Origin: Limanda limanda
Taxonomy: Eukaryota; Chordata; Actinopteri; Pleuronectiformes; Pleuronectidae
DNA length: 64,000 nt
Assembly (NCBI RefSeq): GCF_963576545.1
Contig: NC_083646.1
Location: 14,673,238 to 14,737,237, forward strand
Reading direction: 5' to 3'
A program made the position numbers and the translations under genes. Numbering within the stretch: the first letter of the stretch is position 1; each line of letters starts with the position of its first letter. Under the pieces are notes generated by a model. That model saw only the letters and a list, made by a program, of their open reading frames with translations, was not told where the DNA came from and did not search any database. This document shows positions 30,958 to 63,612 of the stretch, in pieces.

Positions 30958-32859
30958 TCTCATTGCGATATATTTTGAATCTCTATGGAAAAACCAAAGT
31001 GATATTTTAATACCTAAAATTTGATCAATTACTAAATAGGTGGATAGGTCACCTAATGTCATCATAATTTAAATGTTGAACTTTGAAAATGATCTAAACT
31101 GAATGTACAAGGCTTGATTTCCTCTCTTTACATGTTTCATGTTATGTAAAGAGATGATGTTAATTGTTAATTCACTCTGATTTTAACACATTGCTTGCAT
31201 CTTATTGGCAAATTCACACACCAAAATTCTGAAATGAAAAATTCTAACCTTACACTACACCTACTTAAGCTTCTAAGAGTATCCAATCTGTCTAAGTGGG
31301 TTATGTTCTTTCGCAAAGGATCCAATCTGCCTCCAATACAAGAGGAAGAAATATCCCTACTAGCCTGAATGTTAAAGTTAAAAAAAATCCTTTTTGACTA
31401 AATTTTTTAGATCGTTATTTATGAATCTTTAATATATCTTTTTTAAATATTTGACACTTACTAATACATTTAAAGGTGTTTTCATTCCAACTTTACCACC
31501 ACAGTTAGGAATGATTTTTATGACAATGTAACATGTTGAAGTGTTGGATCTTTGGTCTTTGACTCTTTTTCTTTGAGCAACTTTACAGACTGTTTTTATA
31601 CTTCTACCTTAATCAGTCAGGTCTATCTGCAAACATTGTTAATTTGCTCTTTTGTTGCCCACATTTCATTTGCAATATTCATTAGAGTCCAAGGTGTATT
31701 ATACAATAATGGTCTTATGTAAGGCTCCCATAAGCCAGGGCCCATTGTAAGAGTAAAATAAAAGAAACAGCCTTCAAAGCCTCCACGCTTCACATCCAAG
31801 AAACATTCTGCAGCAGTCAATTCATCAGGCTGCACAGATGAATACTTTGATCCACTGTAACCTTTCATATTTTTACAGGGAGGAGTGTTCGTATTCAGCT
31901 GATTCCCCCTCACCCCCCTCCCCAATATATAACATGACACAGGTCACCTTGCAGCATTGTGCTGCCAGTGTTACGGAATCCAGCTCTCTTTGTTGTAGCT
32001 GCTGCAGTAACCACCTTGGCTCCATGATGTAAAAGAAGAGGAGGAGAAAAAAATACCTCTTCGCACATAATCTGTTGCTGACTTGCTGCTGTGAAAGGTT
32101 TTTTTGTGAGAGTACGTCCTTGAGCAGCAAGACTGCAACCTTCAGTGATAGAACCCTTTCTCATTCAGAGGTTCAGAGAGACAAGGAAAAGCAGATAACA
32201 GCTGTTTCAAAATTGACCATTATGAATGTTCTTGCTGAATATTGCAGACAATCTCATACTGTGAGGTTTTTATTCATAACAATGCAACACCTTAACAGCA
32301 GCTAAGATAATAATGTTTTTGTGTTTTTTTGTCAACAAACATGATTAAAAAATGTACTTAAATAACATTTATTATCGAATAGATCTTATAACCTGTGTAG
32401 TCATTAGGTCAATGCTCCTCTTTTATATCAGTTTATATATTTAACAGATTATTTTGCAATGTGACTAAATTTCTTTTATTGTGAGGACCGATGAAAATCT
32501 GTGATTCAGCCTTTTCTCCAGCAGGTGGTGGTATATAATCATTTAAGCCATCACATGATGTTATTTTTGTTTCTGAGAATATTTCTTGTTTCTCATACCT
32601 TTTCATTTGTATCATGTTATCATGACATAATCAGTAAAACATACATATTGCTGTTATCCCCAATTTTTTTTTTATTATTTGAATATCAGCTCCATATCTA
32701 TGTATATACAACCATTAAAGATTAAAATACATTTGCAGGTAGTCTATATGATAAATTAAAGGCTCCATCAGTAAAAGAGCCATTTGCATTGTGGTGACCG
32801 TGGTCTTCACTGTTTGCCCTTGCTTTTGGGGATACTCCTCGACACGTCACGGAAAAGAT
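30958..32859. other. spmip4 3' flank and osbpl3 upstream intergenic
   Basis: AT-rich sequence without recognisable coding frames. The first canonical AATAAA on the plus strand after the spmip4 stop is at 31757-31762, suggesting a 3' UTR of up to 0.8 kb. Confidence 0.4.
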
Positions 32860-33167
32860 GCTGTCAATGACACGAGCCCCGCCCCCTTCCATGTGACGCC
32901 ATCTGCTGTCCTTCATTTCGATTGGACGCGGCAGCAGCCTCTCACGCACCCCCCTCCCTCCTCCACTCGCACGGAGGCGGAGAGGGTGATGCTGATCAGA
33001 GGGGCCCGATGGTGCAAGTGTGTGCATGTCAGAGTGGAGTCAGGGAGCCTGTGTCGCTTCAGGCTGTAATTTTGAGTTTCAGCAGCTTTATCCTCCTGCA
33101 CCTGAATATTCTGTTTTCAAGCTCAACACCTTCAGGACCTGGAGGTCACATCTCTGACTCTGCCAAG
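32860..33167 (+). promoter_or_regulatory. osbpl3: Candidate promoter and 5' untranslated exon of osbpl3
   Basis: A local CpG- and GC-rich patch contains a GC box (GCCCCGCCCCC at 32876-32886), an inverted CCAAT box (ATTGG at 32921) and CRE-like half-sites (CACGTCAC near 32854 and TGACG near 32894). It runs into a stretch ending in a strong donor, CCAAG|GTGAGTG, with the exon end at 33167. The next plus-strand acceptor that makes sense is at 45220, which opens the first coding exon. It is therefore read as the non-coding first exon, with a 12-kb intron. No transcript evidence is available. Confidence 0.5.
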
Positions 33168-35689
33168 GTGAGTGATCCTTACTGATGTTGTTTTTACCAG
33201 ATTAAAGTAGGAGTTGTCATTCCCTCTGGGGTCAGCAGTAGGATCAGGTCAGCTGAATAGTGATGTAGAAAAGTGCATCTAAAGTGAAGTTGCCAAGCTC
33301 TTTATGTGACTGAAACATTTTGCAGCAGTTAAGTGAAATCTCCTCAGACTGAAGCTTCAAAGTGAAACAACGGCAAACTAACTGCATGTAATTCACTTCA
33401 AACCCTCAATTAAACCTACATAATACCATGTTTTGCATTGTTCAAGGTAGGTACAGATCCTGTCAGTCTCCATGGAAACTCCACGAGCCCACCTTTGCTT
33501 TTATTCTTCCAGACAAGTAAAGGCAAGTTGTGGAGTCTGCCCGCTTCCATATGAGCTTTAGGTCTGTGCATTCTTTCAGTGCATCTCAATCTCTTCATGA
33601 GTCAAAGACTGTTTCTCTCATGCTGAGTGCATGTAGGTGTGTGTGATACAGTGAGCACCATGATTCACTTTCAGATTCAATCAAGGTTTGAGCTCAGCAT
33701 CTCAAACTCTCCACAGAGCGAAAACAGGAATATGGAGGATTTCAGATGGAGGAGAAGTTATCAGCACACCGATAATTACAAATCTGTGTAAATCCACCGT
33801 AATGATGGTGATTCCAGTTCTGAATATGGGGCTCGCGCCAAAGTTTCCCAGTCGTAATCCTAAAATATCCGGTAGAGTGAAAGCTGTTTTGTTTGGCAAA
33901 ATATCACCATGGCTCACATAGCTTTCCCTCTACGACATTTATGGTAGTGTGGCCTCAGCTCTTTGGGGAGTTGTGCATCAACGGTGAAACAAGGGAGTCT
34001 TTTCAGGTGCTGCTTGTTGTGTGTCCAAACATGTCTGGGGATAAATAGGGGCCACTGGGGATATCGGTAAAACAGGTCATGAATGAATGGCACGAAGGAA
34101 GGGGGGGTGGTTCTAGCACATCCTGCCCTCAGACTGGGTGCACACGTGACAGAGAAGAGCAATGTCAACTTGAAATTTGGATTTGACTTGTGGAAACGCT
34201 TCTTAGAGAAATACTTTCTGGTCAAATTCAGCTTCTAGACCCCTTCTCTGTTTCCACTGTCCCAGCTGTGTTCACCGGGCGACTCTGGGTTTGTTTGGAG
34301 GCCAATTAGTCACTTCTCCTTATTGCAGCTCCTGAGGCTTTTTAATTTTTTTTTTATTCCTGTCACACCCAAACCAGTGGCTGCAGTGAAACACATGTGA
34401 GACTGTGAGGGAGAGGAATGAATGCGATCTATGGAATGAAGCAGCAGGAAAGAAAAACACGTGTCTGTGCAAAAGCATGTGGTTAAAGCAGCAGCCGGGC
34501 ATTTCACTGCATCGGGGCCTGACCTCTATGGTAATTTCAGTTTTCCCCTGTCAGGCTGAATCTTATATAAATGTGCATGACCCTGTAATCTATTAGATTA
34601 CACTGTATACAGCTATTGTGTATTTTTGTGCTGATGCTTTAGAGCTGGACAAGTTAAAGTTGAAGTCACTTGCAGCCAGTGTTATCCAAATGGTGTACGT
34701 CTTACAGTAATCTATGCAATGTTGCTTCAGGGCCTGTGCTTAAAATAAAAGATAGTACAAATAGTTTTTTTGTGTATCCAGTAACGAAGAGGTGAATAAT
34801 ACAGAAAGTGGATAAACTGGGAGCAGAGCAGCTCTTGTGAGCCTCTCGTGCATGTGGCAGACCTTCATGATTTATTCTTGTGGGTTTATATGCGAACAGG
34901 TAAATATGTTTTTACAACACAGAGAGTAACATAGTGTGCAGGTTTTTTTCCAGAAGCAAGAACAAAATAACAAATAGTAGCATTAGAGTTTCACTTGTAT
35001 TACTTTGCTCAGTTGTTCTCATTGATGGTATGGTTTTTTAATGGCAGAGTGCTGCTCCTGTCTTCATCCTCCTCCAGGCACCAGAGAGGCTGAGGGGAGC
35101 TCCCTCAGAGACCGCCAGATATCAACATCAAATTTTAACGACACCGGCAGACACGTTTAACTTAATAACAATAGCACACTCTGAGAGCAAAGTCGAGTTT
35201 CTACTGAGCTGCTCTATCCGACCCACAGTTATTCTCTTGTTGTATAGGACTAAATTATTCAAAAAGTTCACTATGTTAAAAGATAAAAGCTCTGATGTGC
35301 TTAAATAATGTAGACGTTGAGTCCAGAAATAATATTTCCGGTTTAACATTGATGTTTTTTTCAAACATCAATGTCAAGACAAATTTCTGCAGGTCAGACA
35401 TAGTTTATATATTTTCATATTTACAGTTATTGGCCCCTGATAAATATTTATATTAATAAAGAAGATGATATAGTCTAATTTCATGAAAAGGTTCTTAAAG
35501 TGAATATTTCTATAACATTTCCTATTTCTTAAAAGCATTTATACTGCCTGGCTAAACTTCAACCTGCGTGTCTACATATTTATTTATCTGTCTTTGTATA
35601 TTCAAGAGCCCAAACTTATGGATTTGTGTTTCTGTCCCAACTCAGCCGTGCATCTTAAGTTATTAGCATGCAAGTTCACAAAATTAGCC

Positions 35690-36240
35690 GTTCAGCTCTC
35701 TGATTCACCCAATGATCAGTACTCCTGGACATTTAGGATCAAATATTGTTGTTGAAGACATTTGTATGCATTCATGTTCCCCAGAGGATTCATCTTAATG
35801 ATCCTTGAGCAATCCATTACTTCACCAAGTTGACATTTAGCGGTTGGAAGTGGAATATCAGGGTAACAGGGGTGCATCGCTATTGACTGATATTTGCAAT
35901 AAATGTTCAATGTCCCAAGAGGATCAATTAGCTTGACTCCGGAGATCATCTAACTTAAATTAGCATCTGTCATCAGGTCAACCCAATACTTTGGATTGTG
36001 ACCCCGGATAAATAATGACATATTCCCATCACCCTTAGCTGTAGTTTACTAGGTGCTAATTAGTAACATGCTAACAACATAAACCAAGTTGAACATGGGA
36101 AGTATAACTTTACAATCATTACCATTGTCACTGAGCCTGTTAGCACGCTAATTAGAGCAGCATTTGGCCCAATCCACCACTGTACAGCATTACATAGCTG
36201 CTAGCATTGCTGTGTTGATATTTAGCCTTGCTAGCATACA
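35690..36240. repeat. Dispersed repeat rich in TTAGCATGCTAACA-type words
   Basis: Contains GTGCTAATTAGTAACATGCTAACAACA, GAACATGGGAAGTATAACTTTAC, GAGCCTGTTAGCACGCTAATTAG and GCTGCTAGCATTGCTGTG, a set of words met in a common teleost interspersed repeat. Class not determined. In the first osbpl3 intron. Confidence 0.55.
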
Positions 36241-36433
36241 GCTTTCACACTTTTATCGCAGCTTCAAGAGAAAAGTATCCCGCCATCATCGAACTTGAAA
36301 TTGCAGCTTTTCAGAACATTTACGACTTTGTATTTGTTTCTGACGTCATCTCTGTCTACCCAAAAGTGGAGGGCAATGGAAGACCATGTCCTGTCTGCTC
36401 TCTAAGGACTTTGTAACAGACTGTGCAGACGTT

Positions 36434-36505
36434 TCAATTCAATTTTATTTGTATAGCATCAAATCCTAATATATATTACCTCAAGGCACTTTACATGAAA
36501 GGTCA
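36434..36505 (+). repeat. Short fragment of a teleost TTCAATTTTATTTGTATAGC repeat
   Basis: CAATTCAATTTTATTTGTATAGC is followed by CTCAAGGCACTTTACATG, the two ends of a common fish repeat. A weaker trace (GTCAATTTTATTTATACAAAT) is at 47518. Confidence 0.6.
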
Positions 36506-38045
36506 CTCATCGTGTCACGATGCTGCTGCTGCGTCCCTATCAGACCACTTTAATCTTTTGGGGAAGTAACAGCTGGATCGTACTGTCACACTATAGTTGT
36601 TATATGTCATGCATTCATGTTTTTTCTTTTCCCCCCACTCCTTTGTCGGTGGATGTCTGCGTCCTAATGAGTGCGTGTTGAGTTATGGGGCTGTCAGGCT
36701 CCCCCACACTGCAATGTTTTAGAGCAGAGCAGACAGGAGAAAGAGATAGAGAGTGGGAGGGAGGATGGAGGTGTGGGAGGGAAGGGAGTGTGATGAGGAT
36801 GTGGTTGATTAACAGGATGCTTTGCGGCTTTGGTGATCGAGTGAGCAAAACAGAGCCTGCTGTATTTGAGACAGTCGACATGAATGAAGAACAACACGCC
36901 CTGAGCAGCAGGAAGTTAGCGAGAGGGAACTTTAAGTGCCTCTGTGTTATTATTGTGATCACAACTGCAAGCATTTTCTCTGGCTGGGAAAATGATGAAT
37001 ACAGAGAGATTCAAACTTGTTTTCTATGCTGTTGAAAATGTAAGATTACAGCGGCCAGTGGGCATTTTAAGCTCTGCAGCGTTGAGCCTGATTTTTGGAG
37101 TGGCTCCCCCCCACCCAGCTCTTGGCAACCTTTCACCGTGCCGCCTTAAGCAGATCAGGAGCCGGCGTTACCATCTGTGCGCCTCATTCAGAGAAGGTGT
37201 GGTCGCACGCACAAACAAACGTGGGCTGGCAAACATTAACCTGCCTGATCAAGAGATGTACCGATGAATAATAGATGTCGAGTTGGGATGGAGCCATCTT
37301 CTGTCTCCTGGCTAATGGCTTGCTGGGTGCTGCCCTGCTGAACTAAGATAGAGCTTGAAGGATATATGGTACGACTTCTAGACTCTTGTTTGGTGCCCTG
37401 ATACTGCAGCTGGATTTAAGAAGAGAGATTTTTTTTTCTTTGCCCTACTCCCAAAGACTCTGCTCAGGTCTTTTTTGGGAAGAATACAGGGCAGACGTAA
37501 TGGCTGGAGAAGGAAAATAATTACTGCTCTTCTCACATGGATCAGGAAGCAGGTGGAGCTGTGTGTTACTTCTGCTCTTCGACAGATTGGAGCCTCTTGA
37601 GGACCCTGATCTGAAACTCGAAACACATCACCTTTGAAAGACACAATCAAAGAAATACTGCATTACAATTTTAGCCACTTGTGTTCTCCTCTTATTTCTC
37701 CGATCAGAGCCCATGTATGCAAATGTTGTTGTGATCATCATTTTAACGGAGATTGGGTACAGAAAAGAATGAGACACCATTGAAGAGAGTGCTCTCAACC
37801 GTCTGTGTTCGCCGCTGAAGAAACTAGATGGTCGTCAGTCTTTTGAAATGGTGTCTATTAAGTGAATTCAACTGGAGGAAATGTTTCTGTGTGTGAATGA
37901 GTTTCTGAAAAATGAAAACAGGCCGTTTTGCCTAAAAGTTTGAAAGGCCTTCAACTATAGAGCCATACAGTTTGTCATTTTCAGAAATGATTGGCTTTCT
38001 TGTTTGGACTTAGATGAGACGATCAATTTCACTCTAATGTTTGTC

Positions 38046-38480
38046 TGGTCAATGCGAAGCTACACTGCTAGCAGAAAGTTATCTTAGCTTAGCATAAAGA
38101 TTGGAAACATGATTTACAGCATCTGTAAAGCCACCTTAATAAAACTATATCTTGTTTATTCAACTTAAATGTAAAATAATTACAAACTATTTCCTGTTTG
38201 GGTGCTGTCTGATTAGGTAAGTTTGCAATTTTGTAAATAAAGTAAATTAAATGGAAAGGCTTCATATTCAAAGATAAGGGGCTGCTTACAGAGCTAGGCT
38301 AGCTGTGTTGTCATGCTAGGCTATACCACTCTAATGTTTTTATGGTTAGAATGAAGCTAATGCTAGCATGCAGTTAGCTTAGCATGAAAATTGGAAATGG
38401 AAATGTCTACATCAGACTGATTAGTTGTGGTAATTATATCTTTAAATAGTATCATATTAATATATATTTTGACATATATA
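38046..38480. repeat. Two adjacent copies of a GCTAGC/TTAGCTTAGCATAAAG dispersed repeat
   Basis: CTGCTAGCAGAAAGTTATCTTAGCTTAGCATAAAGATTGGAAAC near 38068 is echoed by AATGCTAGCATGCAGTTAGCTTAGCATGAAAATTGGAAA near 38358. Each is followed by an AT-rich tail. In the first osbpl3 intron. Confidence 0.6.
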
Positions 38481-40754
38481 AACATGTAAATAAAAAAATG
38501 AGTAACCAAAGCAACAGGTTTTTAAGCTGGACTTTTTGTATGATTTAAAGAAATTACTTGTTGGCTGGTATTTCCAACTAATTATATACTAAACTATATT
38601 TATCTTTATCCTCCAGCAGGTATTTCCCAAAATGTCAAACACACTCATATAACACAGAATCGTATCGGGATGTTGAAATTAATCATAACTTCAGCTTGTT
38701 AATGCTGCCAAAGTAAAGAAGTGTATTTTAATAATTAAAAGCAGATGTATTGCAGCACTAAATCTCAATAATGATTTCAATGTGGCCAAAGGGAGAATAT
38801 ATTTCTCTGCCTTTCGCCTCCACCTCACTCCTTATTTCTCTCTCTCTCTGTATTTCTCTGTTTCAATAATGACCACACAAAGACTAAGTGGCATCCTCTC
38901 AGCGGGGAAATGCACAGATGTAATGTGATTTCTGTTATTAAAGTGGTAACTTTTAGATGCAGCAAATGTGTTCCCTTTAGTGGGTGGAGGCTGTCAGACG
39001 ATGCTCTTAATGGGTGTGATGTTTCCAAGGCAAACAAACAGGAACAATAATCCGGAGCTCGGGACAAACTGAGCACTGATGAAGTTTATCCTGCGGAGGG
39101 AAATTAAACACAATCAAAATGAAGCATGAGTTACTGATTCGGATTTATCCAGATTGATGGGTGGACGACATTTCTTCATCAGAGTTGCCAAAGTTTGTTT
39201 TGTAGCTGCTTGCTTGAAGCTCTGGATTAAGAGGAATGAGCTGACCGCAGAGATAAGGTGGTTACCACAACACCATGTTGGGCGTGTGGTGAAGGCCGAG
39301 GCCATTTGTTTTGTCAAGTGTAGGCAGATAGTTTCAGAGGTTAAAAAAAAAAGAAGTGATTTTTGCCCTTTTGAAGCCTTCTCAAATCGACATTGATTTT
39401 CTGCAAAGTAAATAATTAGGTTTGATCAGTCAAGATAAAAAGACTCATTCATCTTATTATAGTCTTTCCCACATATTTGTTTGCTTTACACAGAAACCCA
39501 GCTGGAATTTATATACGAAATATAATTTAAGGGATTATGTGAACCTGTGTGCATCTATCTAAATATCATCTTCTCAGCCTGGTCAGAGTCGATGATCTAT
39601 CTATAGTTTGAGATGACTCGTTTTTCACCGGGGGCTGTGCCTCGAGGGCAGCTTCAGGCAACACTTTCCCTCGTCATCACTGATCTCCAGCAGTGTTCCG
39701 TCTCTCCTAAAATGAATTCGCTTGTCTTCTTCTTCGCAGTGGGAGTGTGTTTCAAAGTCTGTTCCCACTTCCCACCCAAATTCTTTGAATTACTGCAGAG
39801 CATCAGCTGCCAATCGGAGCTTAAGTGCTTTCATTTTTTCGCAAACATGAATCCATTTCCTCAGAAAGCTGCGCGGCGGGGGGGGGGCCACCATGAGACG
39901 TTTATTCCGGTGAGTCACGTCCTAATGATGCTTGTTAGGCTTGTCAGTCCCTTTGGCAGACTGTGGAGACAGTGGAGGGGCCGAGGAACATCTGCAACAT
40001 GAACTGCAGAAAATAATGGAGGCCTTTCAGCTTCTGTCAATCTAGTTAGTGCGGCTCAGAAGGACATTAAGCAGCGATAACTGCAGTGAGTAAGGACTGG
40101 CTGCTGACTGTTCTCTGATACACCTCAACTAACCATAATATAATATATGCCTATTAAATCTCATCTCTCTCACCTCATGAAATGGAACCATTTCCTCAAA
40201 CACTTCCTGATAGTCATTAGACATTCTGGTTTTTGCCCGTAACCGTACTCATTGGAATTACATGATTAGTTGTGATGGGAATACGTCGTCATTAAGGATC
40301 CTGTTGAGTCAAGACACTTGACCATGTAATTGCAGCACGGCTCAGTGTCTGTTGTTGCAATGGACCTGAAAACATTGGATGATTACCAGAGAATTGATGG
40401 TCAACTGTTTTGATTATCTTTGAGTAATTACACAAGCATTTTTCTGCTAGTAAAATTACTTTTAAAAATGAGTATCGTTTACTTTTCTATGTCTTGTGTG
40501 ATGCACTGTTCAGTATGTTAAACAAAACATACAATTTGAACACAAAAAAGCTAGATATTTCTCATGACTGTTATCAAAGTTAGTCAATAATAAAAATGAC
40601 CAATGGTTGCGGTTTCAGTTGAATGTTGTCCCGCATCTCTCTTTTCCTTTTTGACTTGTTTGCTCTCTACTAGATAATTCAAAACACCCTAAAAACACAA
40701 AGGACACTGCTGCCACCAGTTTTGCAAGTGGTTAGTAATCAACCAACGTTCTGG

Positions 40755-40915
40755 GTAATTCAAGAATGTGACGTCATGGTGGCACTAGAGGAGAAGTCAG
40801 GGGACAAAGTCTGTGTGGTATATCGTCTGGGAATCATGACGGCCAAGTTTCATGGTAATCCAGCCAATAGCTATTGAGAGATTTCATTCTTGACCAATGA
40901 GGAGGACCAACCTAC
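40755..40915 (+). repeat. Dispersed repeat fragment
   Basis: GTGACGTCATGGTGGCACTAGAGGAGAAGTCAGGGG, followed by TTTCATGGTAATCCAGCCAATAG and TTGAGAGATTTCA, is a word set seen in a frequent teleost repeat. It includes a perfect CRE (TGACGTCA) near 40768. In the first osbpl3 intron. Confidence 0.5.
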
Positions 40916-43900
40916 AGAGTGATGGTTCCATCCTCAGAGCCACTACAGTCACTTGCTTGGTTTCTTTCTGGGTTCCTTCCGTCTGACGGAGGTTCTCGAG
41001 TTGTTCTACAATTAGAAGAAGGTGTTTTAAAGCGTTGCTCCACATCTGTCTCCCCAATGTGTCCCACCCACACTGGAATATCCAAGCGTGTCACTCACCT
41101 CTTCACAAACCATTTAGCCTTTTCTCCACACTCTGTCAAGAGCATTTGCATGTATATCCCTTCCCCTAACAAAGGGGTGACAGGCTAAATAGGGCCTGAG
41201 AAATGAATAGTGATGAAGTACAGCTTGTATTCTTGTAGACGTATAATATTTTCTTTGTCTTTTCCCCACCTAGGATAGTCAGATATTGTCGATTCAGTTA
41301 AATCTATCGATCCCGTTACAACACTAAATATTATGTGTGAGAATTATTCAACTTTTTACCCAAGAAGTTTGAGTTTGACCTTCTTTGTGATTTTTCAATT
41401 TATACACATTGGGATTATGCTGTCATGTGTATTAGGATGTGGATTTTGTCCACACAGCCCGGCACATATTTAAGTTAATGGGACATGAGTCACGGTCATT
41501 GTCTCTAAAGGTCAGCTCAGTGCCATCTTTAAAGACTTTTTTTAATTATTTTTTTACAGCAGTCAGCAGGTTTCCTGCAGCAGAAGACATCAGATTTTAT
41601 ATATTGTATTGTTTAATGTCTGCCTTGATTAGATTACTTATGTTATCACAAAACCTTGCACTCTTTTGTTTTTGTGTAAATGCACCTGCACATGTGCATA
41701 TTTTTACAGGTGTTCATGTACACATATATGAAAAGGAGGCCACCATGATGGCAGTCGAACTTTCCTTGGGGCCTGTGTTTATCTTTTGTCCTGTAGCTGT
41801 CTTTGTCCCTGTGATCCTTTCTGCTTCTTTGTCCTCAACACACTGGACAAACACACTCAGCATTCATCGTCTGTCAGCGTTCGTGTTTTTACCAGACGTG
41901 CATGTTGCTCTGCATGTTCGACTTTCGCTCTCCATGTTTGCTACAGTTTCTTCACTCGTGTTGCTCAGTTTATTAATGACAGCAGCAGCCGTCAAGTGAA
42001 GTTAAAATCCATACTAACAGTAACCTCAATCACAGCTCCTCTGTAATTTAATACGGTTTTATCGCAGTCACTTACTGCACTTCTTTATTGCCGTCAATGA
42101 GCTCTGTTAGAAAGGGTAATTACTGGAGCTCTGTCGTCGGATGCTCCTGCCACCATGATGAAAGCCTGAGAAGTGATGTTGATGTATCAGATGAAAGGGT
42201 TCCCTGAAGGATGGCCGAGTGAGAGACCTTCATATAGTAGCTGGTGTGATCTGCGGAAAGTGGATGAATAAAACATGGGCAATGGAGAGCTGTGATATGT
42301 ACTATGGATGACATTTAGTGTGTCATATATCATGATTGTCTTTGGCTTAGATTGTTTTTGTCCTGGTACGATTAATTACATGCAGAAATAATTGAGCGCC
42401 AAGCCTGTGGTCCGCTGCGTGGTGTTGGACGGGAGGTTTCAGATGACCATGCTTTTGTCTCTCCAGCAGCACAAGTGGCTGTGGCCATTATGCAGCGCAA
42501 AGCCTGCGGATACAGAGCAGGTAATATGATTAACCTTGCCGCTGCTTCAAAGTGGTAATCAACACGTGGCGTGTCTGATTCAGTGGAGGTGGGAGGAGAC
42601 CAATAAATGATTCATCATTATCATTTCAAATTTGTCTGATTTGAATGCAAAATCCTAAATGTCCGTTATGTTTTTAACTTAGTAGAACACAGTTGTTGAT
42701 ACTTAACAAGTGTTGATGACCTTGTGAGTAAAGTGACAAAATGCTAAATTTGTAGTTTAATTATCATTTATGTATTTTATCCAGTAGCTGGTTACAGCTT
42801 CTGAAATGTGAGGATTTGATACTTTATCATAAATTAAATACATTATTGTATTGAACTCCTGTTTGTACAAAGAAGCAGTTTACAGATGACACTTTGAACT
42901 CTGGGAGGAACTTTTCACTATTGGTGGCGGAGAGTAAATTATAAAATGAATTATAAAAAAAAAAAGATAATTGGTGGCTTGTAGCCTTACTTGTACCTAT
43001 TTAATTATACGAACGAAGATGTTGCAGGTATTTGTCATGTTGTGAGAGATATTTTTTTATAACGCTGTAAATTGTAATCAAAAATATTGAAATATTTTGT
43101 ATAATGAACAGCGAATATATTTGTATGTAGCCCTAAACATAATATATTGAAGGAACAGAAGGAAAAAACTTAAATATGTTCAACTGTCTTGTCTTTTAGA
43201 CAAAATCTCACCAAAGGTCACTGGTTAATGATAAATGAATGACCTTAGAATGGTTTCAAAACTCTGTCCTGCTTTGTAACCTATAGTGATGATCTGATGC
43301 GTGTTACCATGTGGACTGACAATATTTACACAAACACTTGTGACTGGTGCCAGTTTTCCTGTTTAACGACAAATGGCCACTCAAAGTTCATTAGCGAAAT
43401 GCACCTGTACGTGCTGATGTGGTCGACCAGGCACACGTTGTTAATTAGACTGTGTGAAGTGTGGCAGCTGACTGAAGGTTGTCATTTTCGAAAAAGAGGC
43501 TCCATTATTTTCACACGCTGTTGAAGTGTTAATTTAACGTGACACTGTTTATCTCACATCTTTACATGTGACACTTGTCAATGAGCCGTCTGTGGAGTCA
43601 GATGAGCCCCCCCCACTCTGTCATCTCCTAAAATACTGAAGCCAAAATCCCTCCAAAGAAAAAGTTGGTGTTTAGTCGATAAAATAATCAGTAGGCAATC
43701 AACTTACAAGTTTATATGAATAGTGGGAAGTAACTAACTACTGTTAATACACTTTTTCTTTCATGTTCTTTTTTTTTGACGATTAATTATTATTATTGAA
43801 GTAAATTTCTGAGGAAAACATGTTTTTAAATAGTCGTCTGTTTGTTGTTTAGTCTGAAAAATGTCTGTTACAATTTCCCAAAGCACACCATGACATCAAG

Positions 43901-44660
43901 TACATGTTTTTACTGACCAACAGTTCATTTTTATATTTTTTTAGTTGCTCAATGACTGGACCGAGACCTGTTTTAGTCATATTCAGGTTTATAATTTTAT
44001 TGTGGGTTTTAACTTGAAAAGGTTTAGATGTTCAACTGTTGAGAAAAGACATTCCTTTGCCTCATACTGGCCATTGCTGCAGCTCCTCTTTTCAGCTTCT
44101 GTCTGAAAGACTTGGTTTTCGCTGCTGTCTCTTTAAGGGCCCTCTCCTGATGAAGCCTGCTCTTATTGGCTCGCTGACCCGCTCTGTAATGATCGCAGCA
44201 TATGCCGGAAATGACGGCCTCTCTTCTCTTTTCAAGCGTATTAAAAACATTTTAAAACTCATATCATCTACCCCTTAGACTTCTTACACAAGAACGCAAA
44301 GAGTGGCCTTCTCAGCTGCCATGGTTCCAACGTTTGTATTATGGCGGCAACAACTATCAATTATATATATATATTGATTATAAAATAGTTGGCAACTCAT
44401 GTAGTAATCGATTGGTCAGGTCTGTTGTAATGCACGGCACACGCTTTGGCAACATCTCCTTGGGTGGTGGCAGTATATCAACCAATCCCGTGCCTTGTTT
44501 AGCTCACGTGAGGAGCCATCCTCTCTGGAGCAAATGTTTTCGGAGACAAACAATCGCTGTCAACACAGCAGAGACAAGTCGTCACAAGTGTGGGAACACT
44601 TAACATAAAAGCCTTCAGAGACTGTATAAAGCTGATTTCACATGGAACAGCAGCTTTCCC

Positions 44661-44663
<3 letters not shown>

Positions 44664-44718
<55 letters not shown>
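44664..44718 (+). repeat. (GA)n microsatellite
   Basis: Perfect GA run, 0.5 kb upstream of the first osbpl3 coding exon. Confidence 0.96.
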
Positions 44719-44720
<2 letters not shown>

Positions 44721-45264
44721 GGTCGATTGTTTGGGCATCATAAAACCATTATTATAAATTGTAATAGCAACTTTGTACTGATGATAATAGGTCTAAAGGA
44801 ATCCTCGGAAGGACTTTTTACTGTATGATTGCTACTTTAACTCAAGTCAAAGTCTCTGAATACCTCTGAGTGCATGTATTTCTAGCTAATGCTTAACATT
44901 CGTAAATTCTGATTATCCTTCTCTGGCTATATGAGTAAGATATGCATGATTTAAATCTGAAGTCACCTATGAAATTCATGTCTTTCAGTCTCGTCTGCCG
45001 ATTGGATTGTTGAGAATCCTTCTGTGCAGCTTTCATCATCGTGTCCCTTAGTTCTGCTCCATGAAGATGGAAAAAACGAATCACTTTGAATAAACTAATG
45101 CCTTTTCAGTGAGAGAGAGCTAAGGGCTTTTAGAGGGCTTGCTTATTAAAGCCATTTTTCTCCACCCGCGTCCTCTCTTTGTCTCTCCCCTTGACCTCCA
45201 CTCCACTCCTTTGTTTGCAGGAGGAATGTTTCTGGTACTCCGGACGTAGCCAGTCTGCAGCGAG

Positions 45265-63612
<18,348 letters not shown>

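Larger units (their letters stand above)
33168..45220 (+). other. osbpl3: Probable first intron of osbpl3 (about 12 kb)
   Basis: Runs from the donor after the putative untranslated exon to the acceptor TTGTTTGCAG before the first coding exon. Contains dispersed repeats at 35690, 36434, 38046 and 40755 and a GA run at 44664. No other gene was recognised in it on either strand. Confidence 0.45.

Noticed and set aside
41439..41999. 186-codon plus-strand frame in the first osbpl3 intron
   Set aside because: Hydrophobic, low-complexity composition with no known motif, splice signals or codon pattern; likely a chance frame.
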